Shown: positions 7,900 to 16,450 of the stretch, one piece after another
Numbering within the stretch: the first letter of the stretch is position 1
How the letters are laid out: each line of letters opens with the position of its first letter
From: Sandaracinaceae bacterium
GTDB taxonomy: Bacteria > Myxococcota_A > Polyangia > Polyangiales > JADJQN01
DNA: 64,000 bases
Assembly (NCBI GenBank): GCA_016712745.1
Contig: JADJQN010000003.1
Coordinates: 1 to 64,000, forward strand
Reading direction: 5' to 3'
Notes under the pieces: model-generated
Database searches by the model: none
What the model was told of the DNA's origin: nothing
The model's input: the letters and a program-made list of their open reading frames with translations, nothing else
Position numbers and translations under genes: made by a program

Positions 7900-9042
7900 C
7901 TAGCTCGCGATTTGGAGGCGAACGGTGAACACCGCGCCGCCGTCGGCTCCGTTCGATGCGAGAATCGTTCCCCCGGCACGTGTGACGAGGTCACGTACGA
8001 TGGCCAGACCCAGTCCCGACCCGGACGGTTTTGTAGTCACGCCCGGATCGAAAATGCGCTCCAAAAGACCGTCGGGAATGCCCGGCCCCGAATCGCTCAC
8101 CGTGATCACGCCCTGCTCTGCCTCGACACTAATCCGCACTGTGACGAGGTGATCACGCTTCTCGCTGTGCGCGATTGCTTGGGATGCGTTCATTAGAAGA
8201 TTGAGCACGACTTGTCCTAGTGAGACGTGATCCATTCGCACAGTGGGCGAACCGTCGACGACCACTTGAACGCGCGATGTCTTCTCGATTTCAGAACGCA
8301 CGATTCTCATTGTGGTGTCCACAGCGCGCGTAGCGTCGCACCGCTCGACTTGTGCACGACGCGAACTATCGCCCAAGCGTAGGCGCCCAACCAATCCTTC
8401 CAACTGATCGATGGCGGTCGTCGCGTCGGTTACACACGCGCGTGCCACCTCGACCAGCGCCCGCACGCGCGCCGCGTCCTCGGTACGTTGGCTCGCATGA
8501 AGATGGTCTTGGGCAGACTCTGCCGACACTTTCATCACGGTGAGAACATTGGCGATTTCGTGCGCAATTTCTGTATGGATTGTGAACGCCGACTGACTCG
8601 CCGTCCCGCGCAAAAGCCGCATCTCCATGTCGCGAACAGTTCGCTGAACATGCACCACGTGAATCGCATTGCGAAGAATCTCCTCAAGGTCGTCGTTGCG
8701 CCAGGGCTTGGCAATATAGCGCGAGACTTGACCCCGATTGATCGCGTCCATCACCGCATGCAGGTCTGCGTACGCAGTGACGATCATGCGCACAGTGTCG
8801 GGACGAATCTTTTTTGCGAGCTCACACAACTCGACGCCCGTCATTCCCGGCATCCGTTGGTCGGACAGCAGCACAGCGACGTTCCTGTCGAGCTGCTTTA
8901 AGATCTCCAGCGCTTCATGCCCTGACTTGGCAGTAACGATCGTAAACTGATCCTCCAGCGCGAATCTGAGCGCGACAAGATTGGCGGGCTCATCATCGAC
9001 ATAGAGAATCGGATACGCGTGGTAGTCGAGCGACTCGGACAT
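7900..9042 (-). CDS. Receiver-histidine kinase hybrid (REC first)
   Basis: The 380-residue soluble protein has a receiver at about 10-125 (YVDDEPANL, phospho-Asp 61 in LLSDQRMPGMTG, KPW at 112-114) followed directly by a kinase core. The H-box is EIAHEIANVLTVMK with His161. The ATPase motifs are NLLMNASQA (N box), DSGPGIPDG (G1) and GSGLGLAIV (G2). There is no membrane segment, so the input is probably phosphotransfer to Asp61. It faces the response regulator at 7200 tail to tail and is divergent from the PilZ gene. The product at 15282-16418 is a close paralogue with the same layout. Confidence 0.88.
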   Translation of the reverse strand: MSESLDYHAYPILYVDDEPANLVALRFALEDQFTIVTAKSGHEALEILKQLDRNVAVLLSDQRMPGMTGVELCELAKKIRPDTVRMIVTAYADLHAVMDAINRGQVSRYIAKPWRNDDLEEILRNAIHVVHVQRTVRDMEMRLLRGTASQSAFTIHTEIAHEIANVLTVMKVSAESAQDHLHASQRTEDAARVRALVEVARACVTDATTAIDQLEGLVGRLRLGDSSRRAQVERCDATRAVDTTMRIVRSEIEKTSRVQVVVDGSPTVRMDHVSLGQVVLNLLMNASQAIAHSEKRDHLVTVRISVEAEQGVITVSDSGPGIPDGLLERIFDPGVTTKPSGSGLGLAIVRDLVTRAGGTILASNGADGGAVFTVRLQIAS

Positions 9043-9232
9043 GGGCCCCCAGGCTCACCCAATATGAGGGCAGTGTGCAGTCAGCGTCTAGTTCTCTTTC
9101 ATCCCTAGGGGGGATAAGAAAAAGCTATTTCAATCCGTGCAACTCGACCTAGTCGTGACAGATTGGGTGCACGTGAGCCGAGTGGTTTATTGGGGGCGGG
9201 GAGTGCCGTTTGGTCTGCTCTCTGGTGAAACG

Positions 9233-11011
9233 ATGAGGAGCAACACAAACCGAGCGGATCGCCGACCGTCATCGCGCCGCTCGACGGCAGTGCGAGCCGC
9301 TGCACCGTTGCTCGGTTCGAGCAAGGCGCGTGATGCTGCCCTGCGAGCAACGCGGGCGCTCGCGCCGGTCGTCGTGCGGTTTGGCTCCGGACTTCCGCGA
9401 TTTTCGGCCTTCTGCGACTCCGTTGTCGAAAACGCCGACGGGGTCCATTTAATCCTAAAACCAATCGCCGCAGAGTGTTTGCCAGAATCCGACTCTGCGA
9501 CGACGATTTGCATTCACTCAACGAGCGACGCCTCACCGTGGTCGCTGCGCGTAAGAGACATTCGTCCTCTCGGACCGGACTCGGCGTCAGTTCGCCTCGC
9601 CGACGCAACACTGCTGCCCGAGACACGTTCTCGCGCGCGCGATGTGCGCCGGGAGCCGTTGACGCTCATCGTGCCGGGCAACCTCGACAACGTGGACGTG
9701 CACGTATTCCCAATTGTTGATGTCGGTGCCAGCCATTGCTCGGTGGAGACAAGCATCGCCCTCGACGAAGGTCAGCATTTCCAGCGAGTCGAGATTCACG
9801 GAACGCGCCGCGTATTGCGACGTTGCGCGGCATCGGTTGTCAATACGACGCCGTGGTACACGCCTACGGGCGCGAAGCGATTCCGGTCGCGTCTCGCGTT
9901 TCGCGCATCGGAAAAATTGTCGGCACCCGGTCGCGTGTACGATCTCGTGACCGAAGTCGAGAGCATTCGCAAAGTTCTGGAGGTCGCCTGCCAGCTCAAA
10001 ATGGCGGGCTGGTACGAAGCCGCATCGGAGGCGCGGAACGCGGTGCAGTTCGAAGCGCTGGGGGAGGCGTCGGTTCGACTTACGCGGTCGGCCGTGAGCG
10101 CGCCAACACACATTCGCATCGGGTTCGAGTTGTTTACGGTCGGTTACGAAATCGAAGTACGAGTGTTGTCGCAGAGCGAGCATAGTGTGGACGTCGCGCT
10201 TCCACTTTGGTTGAGGCGCCGTCAGTGGCGATCCGAGCAACGAGTTATTCCGCCCGAATTGGACCCGGTTCAAGTCTCCTTCGTGAACCCGGGGTCTGGC
10301 TCACTCGTCTCGCGACGAATCGTCGATCTGTCTTTCGGCGGTATGTGCTTCGAAGTCATTCCTGAGTTTGACGTTCTCTGGGAAGGCTTACCGCTAGAGC
10401 TTGCCGAGCTTACTTGGCGGGGCCACACGGTTTCGCTCGGGGACATGGATGTGCGAGCGCTGGAAGTTAAAGCGGGCAAAACGCTTTGCCACACGATGCT
10501 TCGCACCCCGAGCAACTCGAAGAATGACTACGTCACGCTGCTTGCCGCGCTTCGCCATCCTCATTTGCGGACTGAGAACGGCGACCATTTCGATTCGGTC
10601 CTCAACCTGCACCGAAGCGTAGGGCTCTTCCATGGATTCATGGATCGCAATTTCCTTCCCGTGCAAAACCAAGCGAAGCGGACTTGGCAGAACATGCACA
10701 GGAAGAGCCCCGAGACTTGCCGAACGTGGCTGCAGCTCGAAGACGACAACGTTGTCTCCGTGGTCACCACCGTTCGGGCATACGAGCGGTCTTGGACCGC
10801 GCAACACATGAGCGCATCGCCGACGCGGAAGTTGAAAGCGTTGGGAGCGCTCGATCTCGCCTACACGGAACACATCGTGTCCCGCGCGGACGCGCATTAC
10901 ACGGCGATGTGGGTGCCAAGTGGCAATGCGCGCCAAACCGAATTTCTCGGACGATTTCTCGACCTCACCGGGACCGGCGAAGCGGGCGATCGCCGGCCGT
11001 TGACGTTTTGA
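9233..11011 (+). CDS. PilZ-domain protein, probably truncated by an in-frame TGA
   Basis: The 592-residue product has a YcgR-like layout in its middle. An RRRQWRSEQR stretch near residue 330 gives the PilZ RxxxR motif, and VSRRIVDLSFGGMCFEV near 365 gives the second motif (D-x-S-x-x-G), so cyclic-di-GMP binding is likely. The last third (LHRSVGLFHGFMDRNFL, then WLQLEDDNVVSVVTTVRAYE) is an unidentified domain that may be acyltransferase-like. The frame stops at TGA 11009-11011, but coherent coding sequence continues in the same frame, so the gene looks broken. The ATG at 9233 follows GGTGAAACG; a GTG at 9137 is an alternative start. Confidence 0.6.
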   Translation: MRSNTNRADRRPSSRRSTAVRAAAPLLGSSKARDAALRATRALAPVVVRFGSGLPRFSAFCDSVVENADGVHLILKPIAAECLPESDSATTICIHSTSDASPWSLRVRDIRPLGPDSASVRLADATLLPETRSRARDVRREPLTLIVPGNLDNVDVHVFPIVDVGASHCSVETSIALDEGQHFQRVEIHGTRRVLRRCAASVVNTTPWYTPTGAKRFRSRLAFRASEKLSAPGRVYDLVTEVESIRKVLEVACQLKMAGWYEAASEARNAVQFEALGEASVRLTRSAVSAPTHIRIGFELFTVGYEIEVRVLSQSEHSVDVALPLWLRRRQWRSEQRVIPPELDPVQVSFVNPGSGSLVSRRIVDLSFGGMCFEVIPEFDVLWEGLPLELAELTWRGHTVSLGDMDVRALEVKAGKTLCHTMLRTPSNSKNDYVTLLAALRHPHLRTENGDHFDSVLNLHRSVGLFHGFMDRNFLPVQNQAKRTWQNMHRKSPETCRTWLQLEDDNVVSVVTTVRAYERSWTAQHMSASPTRKLKALGALDLAYTEHIVSRADAHYTAMWVPSGNARQTEFLGRFLDLTGTGEAGDRRPLTF

Positions 11012-11589
11012 TCGAGCCAGAGCAACTCGACCCTCGATCCGGCGTCGATCGACAAGCGCATCGAAGTCCATCCCATGACGGCACGCGATGAAGAACTCGT
11101 CGGCAATGCTGCGGCACGCGCATACGGCGAGATTTCTGCTGCCGCGCTTTCGTTCGTACCGGGCGAGTTCACACTTCCGGACACCACGCGCCGATTTGCG
11201 CGCGCGGGCATCATGCGCGAACGCCTCGGTTACATTGTCAAATACAGAGGGGAGCCGATCTGCGCGCTAATCGAAGACCGAGCAGATCCTGGCATCAATT
11301 TCACCTGCATCTTAAACGCGACGTGGGTAATCCTATCCGACCGGATTTGGATCCGACGGGCGCGGCAACTGCGGGAGGACTCACCAAGGCGAAGCGTGCG
11401 TCCACGTCAGCCGGGGAGTGGTTCGTGTTAACGCTCGCTGATGTGAATCAACGCCCTTATGGCGAGTGTGGATACTCCTTAATCGCGGGATGCGACTTCT
11501 ACGCATATAACCGCACCGGCCTGCAGCGCTGGTACAATTATGTTCATGAGACACGCGGTCGCATGTACCTGCGCCACGCGATGAAATAA
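11012..11589 (+). pseudogene. 3' remnant of the PilZ-domain gene (nonsense plus frameshift)
   Basis: After the TGA at 11009-11011 the same frame reads on without a stop for about 140 codons (SSQSNSTLDPASIDKRIEVH, then ARDEELVGNAAARAYGE, then GINFTCILNATWVI). Near 11325-11340 the sensible reading shifts to another frame (PIRPDLDPTGAATAGG, ADVNQRPYGECGYSLIAG, GLQRWYNYVHETRGRMYL) and ends at TAA 11587-11589. One nonsense change and one frameshift would explain this. An independent small gene starting at ATG 11075 is possible but less likely. Sequencing error cannot be excluded. Confidence 0.55.
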
Positions 11590-11611
11590 CCCCCATGGAA
11601 AGCTCCAACGC

Positions 11612-12406
11612 GTGACGAATCCGAGTGCCGGTTACAACCTTGCCGAATTCGCAGCGGCCAATGCTGAGTTTGCACGTCTCGATCGACAAGCGGCCATGTT
11701 TGCACGCGAGGAAGAACGTGCACTTGAGGTGGTGGGACTTCCGACCGCCGGCGTGCTTCTCGACGTTGGCTGCGGACCTGGCTCAGTCGCGCAACGGCTG
11801 CAGAAAGCACGGCCTGCGATGAGGGTCGTGGGTATAGACGTCGAGCCACAGATGGTGAAACTCGCGTCGCAACGCGGGCTCCCGTGCGCCACAGCGAGCG
11901 CGCTCGCGTTGCCCTTCGCTGACGACGTCTTCGATGCAATTCATACGCGATTCGTGCTGCGACATCTGAGCGACGCGAAAGCCGCAGTAAATGCGCTTCG
12001 GCGCTCGCTGAAACCGGGCGGATGTCTCGCCGTGCTCGACGCGGATGATGACACGCTCATTATGCACCCCGCGCAAGACGCCTTTCGCCGCGCATACGAA
12101 GCGCGGGGAGCCGGTGCCCGCCGGCGTGGAGCCGACCCCAACATCGGACGCAAGCTTGGAGCATTGCTTCGCACCAATGGTTTCTCCGACGTGCGCATAC
12201 ATCCGTTCTATGTCCACACCGGCGCATGCTCGCGTGAGGATCTTGCGCAACTGCTTTCAGCGTGGCTCCAGGGAATCGAACCTGACGTACTTGCGCCGGA
12301 CGACGTAAAACGGGGCGCCGCTGAGCTTGCGGCATGGACGCATGACCAGGATGCATTCGGAATGGTCGGCGTAGTCGCGGCAAGCGGCAGAAAAACGGAC
12401 GCGTGA
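11612..12406 (+). CDS. Class I SAM-dependent methyltransferase
   Basis: The 264-residue product has the Rossmann methyltransferase motifs: motif I LLDVGCGPGSVAQRL (about 49-63), the acidic end of strand 2 in VVGIDVEPQMVKLA, motif post-I LALPFADDVFDAIHTRFVL, and LRRSLKPGGCLAVLDAD. It resembles the UbiE/MenG and small-molecule methyltransferase group; the substrate is unknown. The start is GTG at 11612. Its stop overlaps the start of the hybrid kinase by four bases (GTGA), so the two are translated together and may act in one pathway. Confidence 0.82.
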   Translation: MTNPSAGYNLAEFAAANAEFARLDRQAAMFAREEERALEVVGLPTAGVLLDVGCGPGSVAQRLQKARPAMRVVGIDVEPQMVKLASQRGLPCATASALALPFADDVFDAIHTRFVLRHLSDAKAAVNALRRSLKPGGCLAVLDADDDTLIMHPAQDAFRRAYEARGAGARRRGADPNIGRKLGALLRTNGFSDVRIHPFYVHTGACSREDLAQLLSAWLQGIEPDVLAPDDVKRGAAELAAWTHDQDAFGMVGVVAASGRKTDA

Positions 12407-15267
12407 CAATGCAACTGCTTGGTAGCGACGTACAAGCCATGTTTCTAAAACCGCTGCTCGACGATTCGTACGACGCGTTGGGCAAAGAACCGGTCGACTC
12501 TTTGCTCCGCGAGCTCGGCATCGAATCTGCGCAACTATTCGACCCCGGCACGTGGCTCACGCTCGAAGGCGGCGAAGCAATCATCGATCGCATCGTCGCG
12601 CTGCGCAATGATCCCGGGTTGTTCGAGCGGTGCGGCAAGCTCGCGTTCGATCCCAAGTATGTTGGAATGATGGGGCCAATCTTGCGCGCATTCGGCACGC
12701 CGGCTTCCGCGTACGAACAGCTCAATGCGAGCCTACCGCGCTTCAACAAGGTCGGTGCGATGAAGGTCGAACGGCGTGGCCGCGGACGCATCGACATCGA
12801 GTATCGCGCGCTCGAAGGAAAGCCCCGCGAGCACTCACCACACTCGTGCGCGATGCGCAGAGAAAACCTTGCTGGCATGACGACCATGTTCAAGCTACCG
12901 CCGGCCACCGTTTTGCATCCGAAATGCATGACGCGGGGCGACAGTTTCTGCCTTTACCAAGTGCAATGGCGAGAGCCCGTTGCGCAATTGCCGTCGCTCG
13001 TCGGAAGCGCGGCGGGAGCTATGCTGGGTGCGGTGTTCGCGTACGCGGCAGATTGCGGTTTTGCCTGGGCAATCGCAGCCCTTGTACTGTTCTCGCTCAG
13101 CGGATGGCTGGTTGGGCGCGTGCTGGAGCTGCGTAAGCAGCTCAACGATCGCAAGGCTGACATTCTCGAGCACAACGGTGCATTGGCCGCGAGCGTAGAG
13201 ACTAACGAACGACGGTTTGTCGAGTTAGTCGAAGCCAAAGCCGAAGTGGAAAAGAAAGTGGAAGCCCGTACGCACGAACTGAGCGAAACGAGCGCGCGAC
13301 TCGCGACGACACTTGACGAAGTGCAAGCGCTCGACCGCGCGAAGACGGACTTTTTTTCCAACGTCTCTCATGAGCTCCGGACGCCGCTCACGCTCTTGAT
13401 CGGGCCTCTCGACGATCTGATTGATGGGCGTGAGCCTCCCGGCGGAACTAAGGCCGCGGTTGAAGTCATGCACCGCAATGCGCTTCGCCTTCTGCGCCTC
13501 ATCAACCAGCTCCTCGATCTCGCGAAGATCGACGCCGGCGATTCGAAGCTCTCGCGCATTCAAGTAGACTCGTCCTCGCTTGCGCGTACCGTCGTCGAGC
13601 CGTTTGCCTCCGCCGCCAGGGCTCGTAACATCAACTTGACGGTGGATGCGCCGCACGTGGTGCCGCTCTTCGTCGACTTAAGTTGGATGGAATCGGCGCT
13701 TTCGAATCTCGTTGCGAACGCCATGCGTTTCGTGCCGGACGGCGGGACTATCACGCTCCGCGTCGTCGACCGCGGGCATGATGTGGTCTTCCAAGTGAAG
13801 GACAACGGAGCTGGCATCCTGAGCAAAGACATTCCGACACTCTTTGAGCGGTTTGCGCAGGGCAGTGACATGAAATCGCGAAGCGGCGGAACGGGATTGG
13901 GCCTCGCGATCGTGCAGGAAGCCGCGCGTCTACACGGCGGCGAGACGAGCGTAGAGAGCGCAGTGGGCGTCGGGTCGACTTTCTCTGTGCGTATTCCTCG
14001 CGTCGCGGCGGATATGGAGTCGACGGAGTCAGTCGAAGAATCGGGCAATCATGCCCAAGTACAGCGGCTGCGACGTCCCTCGGCGGCAATCGAGAGTACC
14101 GCGCCTCGGTCAAATACAGCGGTCGACCGCCTCCGCCCTGGCGCGCCGCTCGTGCTTGTCGTGGATGACAACGAGGATATTCGAACATTCGTTACGGATG
14201 TTTTGAGCGCGCAGTACAGCGTGATCACGGCTGTGAACGGGCGCGATGGTGTTGAGCTTGCAGCGCGCCGTAAGCCCGACGCCGTGGTGAGTGATATCGC
14301 GATGCCCGAAATGGACGGACTGTCGCTGGCGCGTGCGCTTCGCGCGAACAGCACCACGCGGGGTATCCCGCTCATCTTGCTAACCGCGCGTCGCGACGTG
14401 AATCATGTGCTCGAAGGATTCGACGCTGGCGCAGACGACTACATCACCAAACCCTTCCACGGACGGGAGCTGCTCGCGCGTCTGGACGTACGCATCCGTC
14501 TCAATCGACTGGCTCAGGAGATGGCGCACCGTGAGCGCCTTGCGCAGCTAGGCGTACTCGCAGCATCGGTCGCGCATCAGGTGCGCAATCCACTAACCAG
14601 CATTCGCGCAGGTCTGCCCGCAGTCAAAAGCAAGCTTGGCGCGAAGCTGGACTCGCGAAGCCTCGAGATGTTCGACGTGATGATCGATTCGGCGGATCGC
14701 ATCGAGCTACTCACCGCAGACCTCGTCAATTTGTCCGGCGGCGATCGCACGTCCACGAACCGCTGCAAACCCGGCGAAGGACTGCTTGCGTCCGTGCGTT
14801 TGATCAGCACACGCGCGCCGGACAACGTGAAAATACTCACCGCCGTGGACACGACAGTCGAAATAGAAGGTCGCGCAGGCGACCTTAATCAAGTCTTCTT
14901 GAATCTGCTAGACAACGCGGCGCGCGCGGTCGGGTCAGCCGGCATCATCGACGTACGCGCTCAGCGCGACGGCAACACCTATACGGTCTCTGTGGGTGAT
15001 TCTGGAAAGGGCGTCGACACAGCGATCGAGGCGCGCATTTTCGACCCCTTCTTTACGACACGCGACGCAGGAGAAGGCACTGGGTTGGGGCTCTCCATCG
15101 CCAAACAGATTGTGGATATGCACGGCGGCACAATTACCATCGGACGTTCGGACTATGGAGGAGCGCTTTTCAAAGTGAGCTTGCCGATTGGCCCCAACGC
15201 GAATCTATTTGGCGAGGTCAATGAGACCACCAAGACCAAAGATGCGGCGAACGTTACTCTCTCCTGA
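12403..15267 (+). CDS. Membrane hybrid sensor: kinase-receiver-kinase
   Basis: The 954-residue protein has five parts. Residues 1-195 are a soluble sensor with a V4R-like ending (CAMRRENLAG..., HPKCMTRGDSFCLYQVQW) rich in Cys/His. Two hydrophobic segments lie at about 200-240. A coiled coil follows (about 246-310). Then comes a full kinase core, with His323 in NVSHELRTPLTLL and ATPase motifs KDNGAGI and GGTGLGLAIV. A receiver follows at about 580-700 (phospho-Asp 631 in VVSDIAMPEMDG). The last part is a second kinase core with His725 in SVAHQVRNPLTSI and motifs NLLDNAARAV, GDSGKGVD and GEGTGLGLSIAKQI. Two complete kinase modules around one receiver are unusual. An ATG two codons inside is an alternative start. 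Confidence 0.9.
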   Translation: MTMQLLGSDVQAMFLKPLLDDSYDALGKEPVDSLLRELGIESAQLFDPGTWLTLEGGEAIIDRIVALRNDPGLFERCGKLAFDPKYVGMMGPILRAFGTPASAYEQLNASLPRFNKVGAMKVERRGRGRIDIEYRALEGKPREHSPHSCAMRRENLAGMTTMFKLPPATVLHPKCMTRGDSFCLYQVQWREPVAQLPSLVGSAAGAMLGAVFAYAADCGFAWAIAALVLFSLSGWLVGRVLELRKQLNDRKADILEHNGALAASVETNERRFVELVEAKAEVEKKVEARTHELSETSARLATTLDEVQALDRAKTDFFSNVSHELRTPLTLLIGPLDDLIDGREPPGGTKAAVEVMHRNALRLLRLINQLLDLAKIDAGDSKLSRIQVDSSSLARTVVEPFASAARARNINLTVDAPHVVPLFVDLSWMESALSNLVANAMRFVPDGGTITLRVVDRGHDVVFQVKDNGAGILSKDIPTLFERFAQGSDMKSRSGGTGLGLAIVQEAARLHGGETSVESAVGVGSTFSVRIPRVAADMESTESVEESGNHAQVQRLRRPSAAIESTAPRSNTAVDRLRPGAPLVLVVDDNEDIRTFVTDVLSAQYSVITAVNGRDGVELAARRKPDAVVSDIAMPEMDGLSLARALRANSTTRGIPLILLTARRDVNHVLEGFDAGADDYITKPFHGRELLARLDVRIRLNRLAQEMAHRERLAQLGVLAASVAHQVRNPLTSIRAGLPAVKSKLGAKLDSRSLEMFDVMIDSADRIELLTADLVNLSGGDRTSTNRCKPGEGLLASVRLISTRAPDNVKILTAVDTTVEIEGRAGDLNQVFLNLLDNAARAVGSAGIIDVRAQRDGNTYTVSVGDSGKGVDTAIEARIFDPFFTTRDAGEGTGLGLSIAKQIVDMHGGTITIGRSDYGGALFKVSLPIGPNANLFGEVNETTKTKDAANVTLS

Positions 15268-15281
15268 CGGAACGGATCCCA

Positions 15282-16418
15282 ATGAATTTTGATCGCCGCG
15301 CATACGCAATTCTCTACGTCGATGACGAGCCGGCCAACCTCGTCACGATGAAGTACGTGCTCGACGATCAGTACACCTTGATCACGACTGACTCTCCGCA
15401 GGAGGCGCTAGAGATCATCCGTAACCAAGAGATTAGTATTCTGCTGGCCGATCAACGCATGCCAGGCATTACAGGCGCCCAGCTTTGCGCGCAGGCGTTT
15501 CAAATTCGGCCCGAGGTGCTGCGCATGATCGTGACGGCCTACGCCGATCTTTATACAGCGCTGGAAGCGATTAATCGTGGCCACGTCAGTCGCTATTTGA
15601 GCAAGCCGTGGAAAGACGCAGAGCTCATTCAGGTACTCGATTCCTCGCTCGAGCTCGTCGCAATGCAGCAGGCGACGCGCGAGCTCGAGATGAAGCTTCT
15701 CTTGCGGGCGCCACAGAATGCCACGCTCGCGGTCAGCGCAGAGTTCACGCACGAGCTCGCCAATCCGCTGCAGGGTCTTGCGATCAACGTGAAGCTGATG
15801 GGCGATCTTATAACGGCGCTGAGCAAAGCGCGCGCCAATCCCGAGCGCATCGATGAGTTGATCGGCCACGCCATCGAAACGCATGCTGACGCGGCCGCCG
15901 CAATCAACCAGCTGCGTGGGATTCTCGAGCGGGCGCGCAAGCCGCAACCGCGTGAGCATTCGGATGGTGCAATCGTCGGTTTGGCGACGGTCGTCGAAAC
16001 GGCCGCACGAATCGTTCGCGTCGACCTGCAGCGAGTCGCGCGCTTCGCTGTCGACATCGAGGCAAAGCCCCTGGTCAGCTTCGATCCAACGGCGCTGGGG
16101 CAGATTGTCATGAACCTCTTGTTGAACGCGATGCAGGCGATGGGTGGCGGTCCATCCGAGTCGCAGCACGTTACTGTGCGCGTTCTGGTCGAGAAGAACG
16201 ACGCCGTACTCACCGTCAGCGACAGCGGTGCCGGCATGAGCGAGGAGACTCGGCTGCGTATCTTCGACCCGTTCTTTACGACCAAGTCGACCGGCACGGG
16301 CCTCGGACTGGCAGTTGTCAAAAACCTAATTCAAAAGGCCGGCGGCTCAATTGCTGTGACGACCGAGCTTGGTAAGGGCTCGACCTTCACCGTTCGCCTA
16401 CCGCAAGTCACCGAGTAG
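15282..16418 (+). CDS. Receiver-histidine kinase hybrid, paralogue of the 7900-9042 product
   Basis: This 378-residue soluble protein repeats the layout of the 7900-9042 product. It has a receiver (LYVDDEPANLVTMKYVLDDQ, phospho-Asp 57 in LLADQRMPGITG, KPW at 108-110), then an H-box FTHELANPLQGLAIN with His157 and ATPase motifs NLLLNAMQAM, DSGAGMSEE and GTGLGLAVV. It starts 14 bases after the membrane hybrid kinase and is surely in its operon. The membrane kinase is therefore the likely phosphodonor of its receiver. Kinase output may pass to a separate regulator such as the one at 7200. Confidence 0.9.
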   Translation: MNFDRRAYAILYVDDEPANLVTMKYVLDDQYTLITTDSPQEALEIIRNQEISILLADQRMPGITGAQLCAQAFQIRPEVLRMIVTAYADLYTALEAINRGHVSRYLSKPWKDAELIQVLDSSLELVAMQQATRELEMKLLLRAPQNATLAVSAEFTHELANPLQGLAINVKLMGDLITALSKARANPERIDELIGHAIETHADAAAAINQLRGILERARKPQPREHSDGAIVGLATVVETAARIVRVDLQRVARFAVDIEAKPLVSFDPTALGQIVMNLLLNAMQAMGGGPSESQHVTVRVLVEKNDAVLTVSDSGAGMSEETRLRIFDPFFTTKSTGTGLGLAVVKNLIQKAGGSIAVTTELGKGSTFTVRLPQVTE

Positions 16419-16450
16419 CTGATCCGGCGCGTTGCGCCCGATGGCGTGCG

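Noticed and set aside
11009..11011. TGA in the PilZ gene read as selenocysteine
   Set aside because: No SECIS-like hairpin was seen right after it, no Cys is expected at this site, and a further frameshift downstream points to decay.
12060..12929. A 289-codon minus-strand open frame over the methyltransferase and hybrid kinase
   Set aside because: Both plus-strand genes have clear catalytic motifs in this interval; the antisense frame has none.
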